A DNA stretch of 64,000 nucleotides from JAUUZT01 sp964654015 (GCA_964654015.1 CAZZHQ010000001.1:1-64000); one strand, 5' to 3'; positions 35,027 through 44,865 are shown, counted from the first letter of the stretch. Notes: a model not told the origin generated them from the sequence alone. Translations and numbers: made by a program.

Positions 35027-35080
35027 TAGAAGCGGCTGACTAACTCACGAACAGAATATGGGATAGCTGGCAACGGAGGT

Positions 35081-36085
35081 CTAGCTGTCCAAAAATTTTG
35101 CCAGTTCGTCTCGCTCGAACCGTGGTAAATCCTTCGTGCCTGTTGCAGTGTGCAACTTCACTCCATACTTTGCCTCGAAAACTTTACCTATTACAGTTGC
35201 TTTAATTCCTGCCCCAAGCAACTCCTCTAATAGTCTGGAAGTGTCAGAGGCAGGCAACGTAATAAGTAGAGCCCCGGAGGCCAATAACCCGAGAGGGTCA
35301 ACTGAAATCCCTTCGCAAATAGTCCTGCATTCAGGAAGCAGGGGAATCTTTTCTTCTTCCACTAAAATGCCAACTTTGGCGGCCACGGCTATTTCCAAAA
35401 GCCCCGTAGCCAGACCTCCCTCTGTTGGATCATGCATTGAATGTACATTGACAGTTGAACAGGCAATCTGTGCCTCTCGTAGAACACTGATTCCAGGAGA
35501 AAAAAGATAGTCCGCCGCTCTGGCGACAACTTTATCACTAATTCCAGCAGAAAAAAGAGATTGTTTTGACTCCCGGGCAAGGACGGCAGTCCCTTCTATG
35601 GCAATCCCTTTGGTAAGTACGATATCATCGCCAACCATAGCTCCTGACGTGGATATAATAGGCCGCTGCCCAGTTTCTCCCAGCATACAGCCAACAACTA
35701 TTGGTCTATTCAAATCAAAAACTGTCTCCGTGTGCCCTCCAACAGGGGTAATGCCCAGCGAGGCACATGCTGCAATAATCTGATTGAAAATAGCCTCGAC
35801 CTCCTGTTCATTAAAGCTTTCAGGCAGGAGGACTGTAGACAGGAACCAGCGAGGGACTGCCCCCATAGTAGCTATATCATTGGCATTAACGTTCACCACG
35901 TACCAGCCAATCAGGTCAGTTGCGAATGTCACTGGATCTGTTTTTACCACCAGTATCTTGCTGTCGAATTGAATCGCCGCAGCGTCTTCGCCGATGCGAG
36001 GACCCAGCAGAACACGTTCATCTTCTATTTTTATTTTTGCCAGCAGTTTTTCCAGTAATGCCGGTGACAGTTTGCCAATTTTCAA
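35081..36085 (-). CDS. AIR-synthase-related protein (HypE/PurM/ThiL superfamily)
   Basis: A 334-aa ATP-binding protein of the PurM superfamily. The N-terminal domain has GEDAAAIQF and VVNVNANDIATMGAVPRW (Mg-ATP site), then PVGGHTET; the C-terminal domain has HDPTEGGLATGLLEIA. The order and DPTEGG element are closest to HypE-like proteins, but the C-terminal Cys tail of true HypE is missing (it ends RFERDELAKFLDS), so it should not be called hydrogenase maturation. It starts with TTG at 36085 preceded by AAAGGGG. The reaction is unknown. Confidence 0.8.
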   Translation of the reverse strand: MKIGKLSPALLEKLLAKIKIEDERVLLGPRIGEDAAAIQFDSKILVVKTDPVTFATDLIGWYVVNVNANDIATMGAVPRWFLSTVLLPESFNEQEVEAIFNQIIAACASLGITPVGGHTETVFDLNRPIVVGCMLGETGQRPIISTSGAMVGDDIVLTKGIAIEGTAVLARESKQSLFSAGISDKVVARAADYLFSPGISVLREAQIACSTVNVHSMHDPTEGGLATGLLEIAVAAKVGILVEEEKIPLLPECRTICEGISVDPLGLLASGALLITLPASDTSRLLEELLGAGIKATVIGKVFEAKYGVKLHTATGTKDLPRFERDELAKFLDS

Positions 36086-36246
36086 GAGCTTCCCCTTTCA
36101 AACCTTATTCAAACCTGTTCTGCCTAAATAGAGTACAAGCGAAATTTACTCCAGGTGCATAATACTGTCAATGGGACATACGCATTTCATTCTCCTCGAA
36201 ATTACCTGTAAAATTACGTTAGTAATTACGGCGGAGGCAAGAAACA

Positions 36247-37953
36247 ATGATAGAGCCAGTGCTAGACCCCAGAGGAATTCAGGAAAGGCCCAATATCAGG
36301 CTAGCCCCCCGTCCTACCCTGGAACGATTACGCCAGGGGCCTGTCCTTTTCTATGATAACGGCAAGTTATCATTCCGTAACTGCGGTGAGATTTTTGTAC
36401 GAATTAAAGAGAACCTTGCTAAAGAAGGAATCAGCAATTTCCTCGATTACAGTGAGACGGTTCGAGGGAAAACCAACCAGGAATTAAAAGACTATGCCTC
36501 CATGCTGGCAGAGTCAAAACCAGTAGCAGCAGTGCTCGCCCTGGGTGATGTTGGAGTCAGCCCGGCAACAACCATAATAACCATCGCACTGGAAGAACTG
36601 GGAGTGCCAAGCGTGTATATAACCGCTCCTCCAGGAACAGATTTAGCCAGGGCAGTCGCTTTCTATCGAGCCGGTCAGCTCTGCCTTTGCCCTATAGATA
36701 TATACCAGGGCAGCGCAATTGCGGATATCCATCGAGAGATTGACGGACAAATGCAATGTATACTGGAATCTCTCACGCTTCCCTCCGACGAAATAGGGAA
36801 AAGAGCCTGCCTTGATTTTAAACTTGATGCTGAAGCCCCGGCGAAAGATGGATTTCTGCGATTCAAAGGCAGCTTAAAACTTGATACAGGGGATATTTCC
36901 GAACCAGCAGCAGGTATGGAGGAGGTGATGGACCTTTTCGATTCACTCCACCTGGGAGATGGATTGCCCATCGTAGCACCAACACAGAGACGTTATGAAC
37001 GCATGCTCTCCTTCTGCCCCTACGAGCCAGGCGAGGTTCTTGCTACCGAAATCGGCCCTACCGGGAAAGACATAACCATCAGGGACGTGGCGATAGCGGC
37101 TGTAATGGCAGGATGCAAACCAGGGTATATGCCAATCCTTGTAACCGCATTCAAAGCCCTGGCCAATCCGAAATATAATTTTCTTCAGTCTGTAACTACT
37201 TCCCACCCGGGAGGCAACCTGATTCTGGTCAGTGGCCCTCTGGCAGAGGAGTTAGGCATTCATGGCGGACAGGGCTGTCTTGGTCCCGGATTTACTGCCA
37301 ATATGACCATCGGAAGGGCGGTGAATCTGGCTATTATTAATGTGTGCCGCGCGGTGCCAAATTATGCAGACCTGGCCTGTCTCTCCTCCTCAGCAGAGCT
37401 GAGCTATTGTTTTTCAGAAGACCCAGAGCTGAGTCCCTGGCCCACTATTAACGCCGAGCATTATAACTCTGAAACGACAACCGTGTACGTACTTAAGGCT
37501 GAGCCTCCTCACGACATAATCGACTTCTTGAGCCAAACGGCTGGTGATTTACTGGACACCCTGGTTGGCAGCTGCACTACTCTTGGCAGCAATAACTCCT
37601 ATATCCCCGGTCCTCTCATTATAGTTATTACCAGAGACCATGCATGGCTTCTCAATCGTGAAGGATGGGATAAAAACAAGATTCGAGAGCATATTCACGC
37701 CAGGGTCCACCACGAAGCACCCATGGTTCGGGGCAGGGGATTAGTCCCTGTCCGCCCTGCAGGTTTCAACGAGCTTCATCCCATTCCTGTTACCCGTTCG
37801 CCAAAGGATGTGGAGATAGTTGTAGCCGGTGGCCGTGGAGGACACTCATCGGTTATTCTGCCCTGGGCACTACACAGTGAAGCTATCATCGAACCGGTCC
37901 TTCTTCCTGATGGCAAAGTACCGAAAGGTATTGCCGACTTCCAGCAGAAGTAA
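36247..37953 (+). CDS. Two-domain protein: UGSC-like N-terminal domain lacking its redox motif plus conserved C-terminal domain
   Basis: A 568-aa protein. Residues ~1-190 resemble the UGSC family of (seleno)proteins, in which a U/C-G-S-C motif follows a hydrophobic strand. Here that strand reads AAVLALGDVGVSPATT, so position 102 is Val and position 105 is Ser instead of Sec/Cys and Cys. From ~230 the second domain begins LHLGDGLPIVAPTQRRYERM, followed by IRDVAIAAVMAGCKPGYMPI and a glycine-rich GIHGGQGCLGPGF. This domain often accompanies UGSC domains in anaerobes. GGAGG precedes the ATG. The function is unknown; a non-redox or binding role is inferred. Confidence 0.6.
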   Translation: MIEPVLDPRGIQERPNIRLAPRPTLERLRQGPVLFYDNGKLSFRNCGEIFVRIKENLAKEGISNFLDYSETVRGKTNQELKDYASMLAESKPVAAVLALGDVGVSPATTIITIALEELGVPSVYITAPPGTDLARAVAFYRAGQLCLCPIDIYQGSAIADIHREIDGQMQCILESLTLPSDEIGKRACLDFKLDAEAPAKDGFLRFKGSLKLDTGDISEPAAGMEEVMDLFDSLHLGDGLPIVAPTQRRYERMLSFCPYEPGEVLATEIGPTGKDITIRDVAIAAVMAGCKPGYMPILVTAFKALANPKYNFLQSVTTSHPGGNLILVSGPLAEELGIHGGQGCLGPGFTANMTIGRAVNLAIINVCRAVPNYADLACLSSSAELSYCFSEDPELSPWPTINAEHYNSETTTVYVLKAEPPHDIIDFLSQTAGDLLDTLVGSCTTLGSNNSYIPGPLIIVITRDHAWLLNREGWDKNKIREHIHARVHHEAPMVRGRGLVPVRPAGFNELHPIPVTRSPKDVEIVVAGGRGGHSSVILPWALHSEAIIEPVLLPDGKVPKGIADFQQK

Positions 37954-38054
37954 TATATTTTACTGTGATAAAGTATTAGTTTCCCTGTAGCGTAGAGAAG
38001 TAGCAGAAGGGCAATAATATAAAAAGGAATTATTACAGGCGAAGGAGGTTTTCC

Positions 38055-39218
38055 ATGTACGATTTATTAATCAAAGGCGGCAGGGTGACAGATCCTGCGC
38101 AGAAGGTTGATGGGGTTTTCGATGTTGCCATAAACGGACAGAAGATTGCCCTGGTTGCAAAGGACATCTCTCCAGCTGAAGGAAAGCAAGTCCTTAATGC
38201 TAAAGGGAAAATCGTTACCCCTGGGCTCATTGATTTGCACTGCCATATCTTTGATAGCATCCATGGTATCAGCATCGAGCCTGATATTGCTGGAGTGAAG
38301 CAAGGAGTAACTACTGTTGCCGACGGGGGCAGCACAGGCCAGGCAACCTTCAGAGCATTCCTCAAATACATTATCCCTCCCTCTAAAAGCGCGGTTTTTT
38401 GTTTCCTCCACCTTTGCTCTTTAGGGCAACTGTTGACACCCGAGCTAAGAGACTGGGAAGGGATTGATCTCGATGCCATCAAAGCTGTTGTCAATTCAAA
38501 TCGTGAAATAATCAAGGGAATCAAATTACGCCTGGTTGGCAATATCGTTGCCAGTGACGGACCCAAGGTGATAAAGATAACCAGAGAACTGGCACGAAGT
38601 CTTGGGTTACCAATGATGGTACATATTGGTGATCCAGAAGAGTTGGTCCCTCCAGAGCTAACCCAGGAATTGCTAGGTGTCATGGACGCTGGCGATATCC
38701 TGACTCATGTTTTCACCTCCAAACAAGGCGGTATCCTGCGCCCTGATGGCACTATTTTGCCAGAACTGAGAGAGGCCATGGATAGAGGGATAGTCATGGA
38801 AGTTGCCCATGGGAGAAATAATTTTAGCTTTGCTGTAGCCAGAAAATGTATGGACCAGGGTATTTTACCAACGGTTTTAAGTACGGACATTAACACCCTG
38901 TGTCTTAATGGGCCAGTATTCGGCCTGGCAGCGGTCATGTCCAAGTTCATGGCGCTTGGATTAAGCCTGGGTGAAGTGATAAAAATGAGCACCATTAATC
39001 CAGCGCGTGCCCTGGGTATTGATAATAGAGCAGGAAGTCTCCAGTGCGGTATGGATGCAGACGTATCCATACTAGAGTTGAATTCCGGTAAATGGGAGAT
39101 GGAGGATTCCATAGGCCAAACCATGCTCGCAACCAGTTTATTAACTCCCAGGATGACTATCAAATCAGGACTGGTAATTCCTGCAGAACCTGCTGCCTGG
39201 CCTCAGCCTGTAAAATAA
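38055..39218 (+). CDS. Amidohydrolase (dihydroorotase-like, D-aminoacylase type)
   Basis: A 387-aa metal-dependent hydrolase of the amidohydrolase superfamily. The HxH pair is in GLIDLHCHIF, a likely carboxylated Lys in IKGIKLRLV, further metal His residues are in MMVHIGD and ILTHVF, and the catalytic Asp in LSTDINT. The N-terminal strand MYDLLIKGGRVTDPAQKVDG and C-terminal GSLQCGMDADVSILEL complete the composite beta sandwich. It resembles deacetylase/dihydroorotase-like family members acting on cyclic amides or acyl-amino acids. GAAGGAGG precedes the ATG. Confidence 0.88.
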   Translation: MYDLLIKGGRVTDPAQKVDGVFDVAINGQKIALVAKDISPAEGKQVLNAKGKIVTPGLIDLHCHIFDSIHGISIEPDIAGVKQGVTTVADGGSTGQATFRAFLKYIIPPSKSAVFCFLHLCSLGQLLTPELRDWEGIDLDAIKAVVNSNREIIKGIKLRLVGNIVASDGPKVIKITRELARSLGLPMMVHIGDPEELVPPELTQELLGVMDAGDILTHVFTSKQGGILRPDGTILPELREAMDRGIVMEVAHGRNNFSFAVARKCMDQGILPTVLSTDINTLCLNGPVFGLAAVMSKFMALGLSLGEVIKMSTINPARALGIDNRAGSLQCGMDADVSILELNSGKWEMEDSIGQTMLATSLLTPRMTIKSGLVIPAEPAAWPQPVK

Positions 39219-39377
39219 AGAACCCGCTACCAATATCAACATGGGACGAAAGAGGGACTATGTTGAGTACCAGCTTTATGGTCTTGCCAATGCTAGCCGG
39301 CAATGCTATATTTTAAGGGAATAAAGGAACTAACTCCATATTAAAAATAACCACTCTTTATCTTAGAAAGGAGATTC

Positions 39378-40076
39378 ATGAGCGTATTTGATCAAGTCAC
39401 CACTTTGACCTTTGATTGTTTTGGCACCATTCTTAATCTGCGAGGCAGCCTTAGTGGTCCCCTGGATAAATTCCTGCAGACGAAAGGCGTTTCCATCAAT
39501 GGAGATGAGATGTGGACCCGCTGGCGGTACCGCCAGCGTATAGAGCAATATCAGGATAATCTTATAATGATGGGGCACTCTGGCTACCTTGAGGTGGCAC
39601 GCAAAGCACTGGTTTATGTTTTGAGACAATCCTCTGTCCCCTTTACCGAAGAAGAGATTAAGGAAGTTATGGAAGCATGGCAATTTCTTTCTCCTTTCCC
39701 GGAGGCTGTCGATGGTCTAAAGAAATTGAAAAAGCGTTTCCGCCTTGTTGTCTTATCAAACGGAAACAGGTGGTTCCTGGATCATCTGGTCAAAAACCGT
39801 ATTAAATATGATTTCGATGAGATCATTTCAGTTGAGGAAGTGGGGAATTTCAAACCACATCCTTCAGTTTATCGAGCTACTCAAAGAATCCTTGGGGCAG
39901 AGCCATTCCACCTGGGTATGGTTTCAGCCAACACCTTTGATGTAATGGGAGCTCGCGCTTCCGGCTATCGAGGTATCTGGGTTGACCGTTACAATCTACC
40001 CTATGAAGAGACTCCTTATCGCCCGGATCTCCACATACACGATTTCACCGAGATGGCGGATGCTCTTGTTCCATGA
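39378..40076 (+). CDS. HAD-family hydrolase (haloacid dehalogenase type II-like)
   Basis: A 232-aa HAD phosphatase/dehalogenase fold. Motif I LTFDCFGTI carries the nucleophile Asp, motif II is VVLSNGN, and motif III Lys is in FKPHPSVY. The final motif reads LGMVSANTFDVMGARASGYRGIWVDR, close to 2-haloacid dehalogenases where an Asn/Asp pair follows Ser. AAAGGAG precedes the ATG. Phosphatase or L-2-haloacid dehalogenase activity are both possible; the SNGN and SANTFD motifs favour the dehalogenase-like subgroup. Confidence 0.85.
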   Translation: MSVFDQVTTLTFDCFGTILNLRGSLSGPLDKFLQTKGVSINGDEMWTRWRYRQRIEQYQDNLIMMGHSGYLEVARKALVYVLRQSSVPFTEEEIKEVMEAWQFLSPFPEAVDGLKKLKKRFRLVVLSNGNRWFLDHLVKNRIKYDFDEIISVEEVGNFKPHPSVYRATQRILGAEPFHLGMVSANTFDVMGARASGYRGIWVDRYNLPYEETPYRPDLHIHDFTEMADALVP

Positions 40077-40121
40077 AGACTTTGCAACAGAACCGCTTTT
40101 CGTAAGAGAGTTCTATCTGTT

Positions 40122-41378
40122 TTAGTTTCCAAGTAGCAGAGTTCCTTCGTTGCTGAAGCACATTTCGTATGCCTCGTCTTCGATTTCCCAATCTGGCTGG
40201 CTTTTAAGCTCTGTAGCCAGCGATTGTGAGATATAAATTTTATCCAGATGCAGGGTGTTCTTTATTTTCACCACCCTGGCATCCTGAGGCTCGACAGCCC
40301 CTATTGTCTGAAATGCCCATTCAATAGCCTCTCTGTCCGTCTCCCCTGTTGGAGGGACACGTCCTTTCTCCGGAGTCATGGCAGTAAAGCAGTTGACATA
40401 GGTAACCTTAAAATCAATCTTATTTACCAATCGGCGGGTAACAAAGTCAGCGAGGCCCATCCCTAAAGCACTGCCACATGTCTTATCGGTTAGGTCAAGC
40501 ACCACTATCCTGATTATTTTAGGCCATTCTGGCTCAGGACCACCAACAAACATAACCCTGCCAATAATATTGGTGTCAATTCCGGTTCCGCTTATTTCCT
40601 TTCCCATCTCGTCAACAATCAGGATATCCATCTTTTCGAAAGGAAGCCTGGGCAGAAATTCCTTGGCCTTCTTTAACAAGGATTTATCTGTTTCTTCAAA
40701 TAAATCCGGCTTCACGGCAGCAACTATAGCTGTCTTGTCATACGCATTTTCCACTACCCCTAACCCAAATAATATCGGTGCTTCTTTCAAGATATGTTTA
40801 CCTACAGCGGGGATAGCGATTTGATAGCCCAATTGAACCGCATAACTGTGGGTAGTATATCCACCCTTATGTTTACCCAATCCAATGGCCATCATCTTCA
40901 ACAGGCCACTCTCAATCTCTCCCTTATACTCTGTATGCGGTTTTATCCTGTTTACCACAACAATTCCATCGGCACTAGCAGCAACTTTATCGATATAAAC
41001 AGGGATGCCTTCAGGGGTATGTCCCAACTGTACAACTTCCATCTGAGAGATGATGGGGCATTCCATCGTTTCTTCGGTTATTCCAAGGGCATTTAGTATG
41101 CCGAGCTGCCCCTCCGCTGTGGCTCCTCCATGACTTCCCATTGCAGGAATGACAAACGGGTCAGCTCCATATCTCTTCAATTCGGAAACAACTGTGGCCA
41201 ATATGAGCACATTGTCGGTTATCCCCCGGCTTCCTGCTGTTACGGCCACTTTCATCCCCGGGCGAACCCCGGTGCGCAAATTCAGTTTCTGCATCTCTGC
41301 GACAATTGCCTGCCTGACATCCCCTATCCTGGGACTTTCCCGTTTCCGCTCAGCAAGGAACATTCTGGGGAATTTCAT
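40122..41378 (-). CDS. DUF2088 / LarA-like family protein
   Basis: A 418-aa protein whose N-terminal half is a DUF2088 (LarA N-terminal) domain: VAVTAGSRGITDN, VIPAMGSHGGATAEGQ and VNRIKPHTEYKGEIESGLLK. It is a different subfamily from the LarA-like protein at 28.5 kb: it lacks the GFGGGGK pincer-binding block. The enzyme activity is therefore uncertain. GGAGG precedes the ATG. Two DUF2088 proteins within 12 kb suggest related hydroxy-acid chemistry in the two catabolic clusters. Confidence 0.78.
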   Translation of the reverse strand: MKFPRMFLAERKRESPRIGDVRQAIVAEMQKLNLRTGVRPGMKVAVTAGSRGITDNVLILATVVSELKRYGADPFVIPAMGSHGGATAEGQLGILNALGITEETMECPIISQMEVVQLGHTPEGIPVYIDKVAASADGIVVVNRIKPHTEYKGEIESGLLKMMAIGLGKHKGGYTTHSYAVQLGYQIAIPAVGKHILKEAPILFGLGVVENAYDKTAIVAAVKPDLFEETDKSLLKKAKEFLPRLPFEKMDILIVDEMGKEISGTGIDTNIIGRVMFVGGPEPEWPKIIRIVVLDLTDKTCGSALGMGLADFVTRRLVNKIDFKVTYVNCFTAMTPEKGRVPPTGETDREAIEWAFQTIGAVEPQDARVVKIKNTLHLDKIYISQSLATELKSQPDWEIEDEAYEMCFSNEGTLLLGN

Positions 41379-41444
41379 AAGGGAACACCTCCGTTATTTA
41401 AGTCTCGATAAACCATGTTTCACCTGATTAACTACCAATAACAA

Positions 41445-42641
41445 CTACAAGCTGCTCACTGCCTCCTCTATTCTAAACAGCGCTTCTGACAGAGTACTAC
41501 GAGGGCAGGCGATATTAATTCGCTGAAATCCTGATCCTGAAGGCCCAAAAAGATAGCCATCATCGAGGCCAACCCTGGCTTTCTCTCTCATAAAGCTCCT
41601 GAGTCCTGCATCGCCCAATCCCAGTTTCCGGCAATCCAGCCAGATCAAATAGGTGCCTTCTGGTTTGATGACTTCGATTTTCGAAATCTTCTGTTCGAAA
41701 TATGCCATTAAATAATCAAGATTACCCTGCAGGTACTCCAGGAGCTGCCCCAGCCATTCATCGCCATAGCGATAAGCCGCTTCCATCGCGGTCAGTCCGA
41801 ACAGGTTCACCCTGGTTACAATGCCATGCCTGGCTGCATTAAATCGGAGCCGGAGCTCCTCATTGGGAATGATTATGATAGAGGCATTCAAACCCGCCAG
41901 ATTGAAAGTCTTGCTTGGCGCCATACACAGCACGGAATGCTGTTCAAATTCCTTTGATATTGAAGCGAAGGGAATGTGTTTAGCGCCTTTGAAGAGAAGT
42001 TCACAATGAATCTCATCCGATAGCATCAGCGCTCCTCCTTCGATGACGATTTCCCCCATCTGTACCAGTTCGTCCCTGGTCCATACCCGCCCTACCGGGT
42101 TATGAGGGTTACAGAGTATCATCATCCTGGCACGTGAGGCAGTCGGAGACATTCCATCTTTAGGCGCAAACTTGCTCTTGAGGTCATTGTAATCAATCTC
42201 ATAATGCATATCCAGTAGTTTTAGCTGGTTATTGGCCACCTGGCATCCACAGTCATGGAGCGCTGACCAGAATGGATAGTAGACAGGACCCTGGATGATG
42301 ATGTCATCACCGGGATGAGTAAATGCCCGAATAGCAGCATGTATTGAGGGAATAACACCCGGGGTGAACACAATCCACTCTGGATTGATGCTCCAACCAT
42401 ATTTTTGCTGTATCCTGTCTACGATAGCCCCAGTGACTGACTTTTCTGGAAGTGTATAGCCAAATACCTGATGCCCTGCCCTCTCTATAATGGCATCTAT
42501 GATCGGTTTAGCTGATGGAAAATCCATATCCGCCACCCACATTGGCAGAATGTCTTCCTCTCCAAACAGAGAGCTCACTGTATCCCATTTCATGGAAGCA
42601 GTGCCTTTCCTGTTTACAACCCTATCAAAATCGTATTTCAT
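41445..42641 (-). CDS. PLP-dependent aminotransferase / C-S lyase (MalY/PatB type)
   Basis: A 398-aa fold-type I PLP enzyme. It has the MalY/PatB N terminus (DRVVNRKGTASMKWD ... LPMWVADMDFPSA), the NPHNPVGRVWT turn, SDEIHCELLF, and the Schiff-base lysine in MAPSKTFNLAGL. MalY/PatB proteins cleave cystathionine or cysteine conjugates (C-S beta-lyase) and sometimes transaminate. GGGAGAG precedes the ATG. It lies 22 bp after the nitrilase gene, so the two are probably cotranscribed. Confidence 0.9.
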   Translation of the reverse strand: MKYDFDRVVNRKGTASMKWDTVSSLFGEEDILPMWVADMDFPSAKPIIDAIIERAGHQVFGYTLPEKSVTGAIVDRIQQKYGWSINPEWIVFTPGVIPSIHAAIRAFTHPGDDIIIQGPVYYPFWSALHDCGCQVANNQLKLLDMHYEIDYNDLKSKFAPKDGMSPTASRARMMILCNPHNPVGRVWTRDELVQMGEIVIEGGALMLSDEIHCELLFKGAKHIPFASISKEFEQHSVLCMAPSKTFNLAGLNASIIIIPNEELRLRFNAARHGIVTRVNLFGLTAMEAAYRYGDEWLGQLLEYLQGNLDYLMAYFEQKISKIEVIKPEGTYLIWLDCRKLGLGDAGLRSFMREKARVGLDDGYLFGPSGSGFQRINIACPRSTLSEALFRIEEAVSSL

Positions 42642-42663
42642 AGGCTACTCTCTCCCAACACCA

Positions 42664-43557
42664 TCAAAGAAGAGGCAAGTCTTCAGTATCAGCGGTTATG
42701 GCTTTATATAAGTCAGGTCTGCGGTCCCTGAGCACGGAAGTAGTCTGTCGCAAATGTATCAGCTTCCCTCTATCCAGTTCACAATGGATAACCCCTTCAC
42801 AGTCTCCAATGGAAACTATCACCTCTCCCCAGGGATCGACGACACGTGACTCCCCAATGATAACGGCATCCTTTTCCTGACCTACATGGTTGCATGCCGC
42901 CAGATATACCTGGTTTTCGATTGCTCTTTGAGCTGTTTTCAGATCCCACTGGCGAAGCCAGCCTTCCTTATTCATTGCTTCGACACCGGTGTTCTCGGGC
43001 AAACTACTTGCAGCAGGTGACAGGTAGTTGACCGCTTCACAGAAAGGGACGACGAGCAACTCTGCTCCATTCAACATCGCGCACCGTGCCGCCTCGGGGA
43101 AATTAAGGTCATAACAGATAACAACTCCTACTTTCCAGCCACACACATTAAAGACCGGAAACTTGGAGCCATAACGATAATATATTCTCTCCAAGCTACG
43201 GTTCCCTGGAGGGTGCGTTTTACGATATTTACCAGCTATCCGTCCCTGGGGACTTACAAGCATGGCAGTATCGTAATATATGGCAGGCATTTGTTCTTCA
43301 TAAATAGTGGCAAGGATATAGGCACTGTGCTGGCGTGCCTTGTCCTTGATTCTGGTCATGGTATAGCCATCATCTTTCTCTGCCATCTGTACGTATTTAT
43401 AATCCCGGTACATGGCGAAGTAGAAATAATTAAAGAACTCTGGCAGGACTATCAGATCTGGCTTTTCTTTAGCCGCTTCGTCAATAAAATTGCATGCTTT
43501 CTCAACATTGGCATCTCGGTCGTCACCGGCATTCATTTGAATAAGGCTGAGTTTCAT
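42664..43557 (-). CDS. Carbon-nitrogen hydrolase (nitrilase superfamily)
   Basis: A 297-aa amidase of the nitrilase superfamily with the complete Glu-Lys-Cys triad: Glu in DLIVLPEFFNY, Lys in GKYRKTHPPG and Cys in GVVICYDLNFPEAARC. Layout and length are those of N-carbamoylputrescine amidase-like and omega-amidase-like proteins. Substrate specificity is open. GGAGGG precedes the ATG; the MalY-type gene follows directly. Confidence 0.92.
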   Translation of the reverse strand: MKLSLIQMNAGDDRDANVEKACNFIDEAAKEKPDLIVLPEFFNYFYFAMYRDYKYVQMAEKDDGYTMTRIKDKARQHSAYILATIYEEQMPAIYYDTAMLVSPQGRIAGKYRKTHPPGNRSLERIYYRYGSKFPVFNVCGWKVGVVICYDLNFPEAARCAMLNGAELLVVPFCEAVNYLSPAASSLPENTGVEAMNKEGWLRQWDLKTAQRAIENQVYLAACNHVGQEKDAVIIGESRVVDPWGEVIVSIGDCEGVIHCELDRGKLIHLRQTTSVLRDRRPDLYKAITADTEDLPLL

Positions 43558-43656
43558 AGCAGAGTCCCTCCCTAAATGAGTGATGCCTAATTCTAGCAGG
43601 GTAAACAGGCACCTTCAATGCAGTATCTTTAGAGGATACTCTATGGGTTTACTCTA

Positions 43657-44865
43657 CTAGCTATTGAATGCATATTGTTGTTTCCGTACTAAAGGACGTT
43701 GTAATTGACGTGGAAAGCGGCTTTTCCCAATGTTTGGCGCAGGCACAGAGTAATCAAAGCCTTGCATCGTCTGCCGCTCCAGTGTCTCATTAAGCACGCG
43801 CTCCAGGGCATTCACCATAGTCAGGTCCGCATCAGTTATTAAAGTTATTGCATCTCCGGTTTTATTAACCCTTCCTGTACGGCCAATACGGTGAGTGTAA
43901 GCATCTACGTTCTCAGGCATGTCATAGTTAATGACGTGTGAAATACACGAAACATCGATGCCACGGGCGGCAATATCTGTCGCTACCAGGATTTTAAACG
44001 AGCCCATACGAAAGCCATCAATTGCTGCCTGGCGTCTTTGTTGAGACAGGTTTCCTTGCAGTGAGATTGCACTGAATCCCTCTTTCTTCAAGTGCTGTGC
44101 GACACGCTCGGCACGATGTTTGGTACGAGTAAAAACAAGTACTGACTCCGTTTTAGTATGATTTAAGAGTTTCACCAGCAGTGCAGTTTTGAGATGCTGC
44201 TTAACTGGATACAGCGCATGTGACACTGTGGTTGCCGGTACTGTGCGGCCTATTTGTACCGTGACCGGGTTATGCAGGAATTCTTTGACCAGGTGCCGGA
44301 TGTCATCAGGCATGGTAGCCGAAAAAAGTAGCGTCTGATGCTGTTTTAAGATGCATTTCATAATACTCCTGATATCTGGTAGAAAACCCATATCCAGCAT
44401 CCTGTCCGCCTCGTCAATTACAAGAACTTCCAGATTGGATAAATCGATAGTACCTTTCCAGAGGTGGTCAAGCAATCGGCCTGGACAGGCAACCGCTATT
44501 TCCACTCCATTGCGCAGCCTCTGGATTTGTTGTTCTATGCTCACTCCCCCATAGATGGGAATGCTTTGCAACCTGGTTTGCCGTCCCAATTCACTGAAAA
44601 ACTCGCATGTTTGCACGGTCAATTCCCGTGTGGGAGAGATGATGACAGCTCCTACCTGGCCTTTGGGACGCTGCAGCAGGCGCTGCAAAATTGGCAGCAC
44701 AAAAGCAGCGGTTTTACCAGTTCCCGTCTGGGCCAGGCCAATAACATCATGGCCCTTCATGATAGTAGGGATTGCTTTACGCTGGATGGCCGTGGGCGTG
44801 GTATAACCTTGTGCCTGAACGCCAGCCATAATACTTGGATTAAGATTGAATGATTCGAAACTCAC
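43657..44865 (-). CDS. DEAD-box ATP-dependent RNA helicase (RhlE-like)
   Basis: A 402-aa RNA helicase with all core motifs: Q motif (FNLNPSIMAGVQAQGYTTPT AIQ), Walker A AQTGTGKT, PTRELTVQ, DEAD (VIDEADRMLD), SAT (LFSATMPDD), then VFTRTKHRAE, TDIAARGIDV and HRIGRTGR. It has a short C-terminal basic tail. GTG 44865 with AAGGAG upstream is the start. Like the neighbouring RRM protein, it is the kind of gene induced by cold in bacteria; the two could serve RNA remodelling together. Confidence 0.95.
   Translation of the reverse strand: MSFESFNLNPSIMAGVQAQGYTTPTAIQRKAIPTIMKGHDVIGLAQTGTGKTAAFVLPILQRLLQRPKGQVGAVIISPTRELTVQTCEFFSELGRQTRLQSIPIYGGVSIEQQIQRLRNGVEIAVACPGRLLDHLWKGTIDLSNLEVLVIDEADRMLDMGFLPDIRSIMKCILKQHQTLLFSATMPDDIRHLVKEFLHNPVTVQIGRTVPATTVSHALYPVKQHLKTALLVKLLNHTKTESVLVFTRTKHRAERVAQHLKKEGFSAISLQGNLSQQRRQAAIDGFRMGSFKILVATDIAARGIDVSCISHVINYDMPENVDAYTHRIGRTGRVNKTGDAITLITDADLTMVNALERVLNETLERQTMQGFDYSVPAPNIGKSRFPRQLQRPLVRKQQYAFNS

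Noticed and set aside
35081..36085. Calling the AIR-synthase-like protein HypE or ThiL
   Set aside because: The C-terminal Cys tail needed for HypE is absent, no other hyp genes are in the window, and the sequence does not show ThiL-specific features.
36547..36570. Selenocysteine in the UGSC-like protein
   Set aside because: The codons at the motif position encode Val and Ser; there is no in-frame TGA and hence no Sec site.
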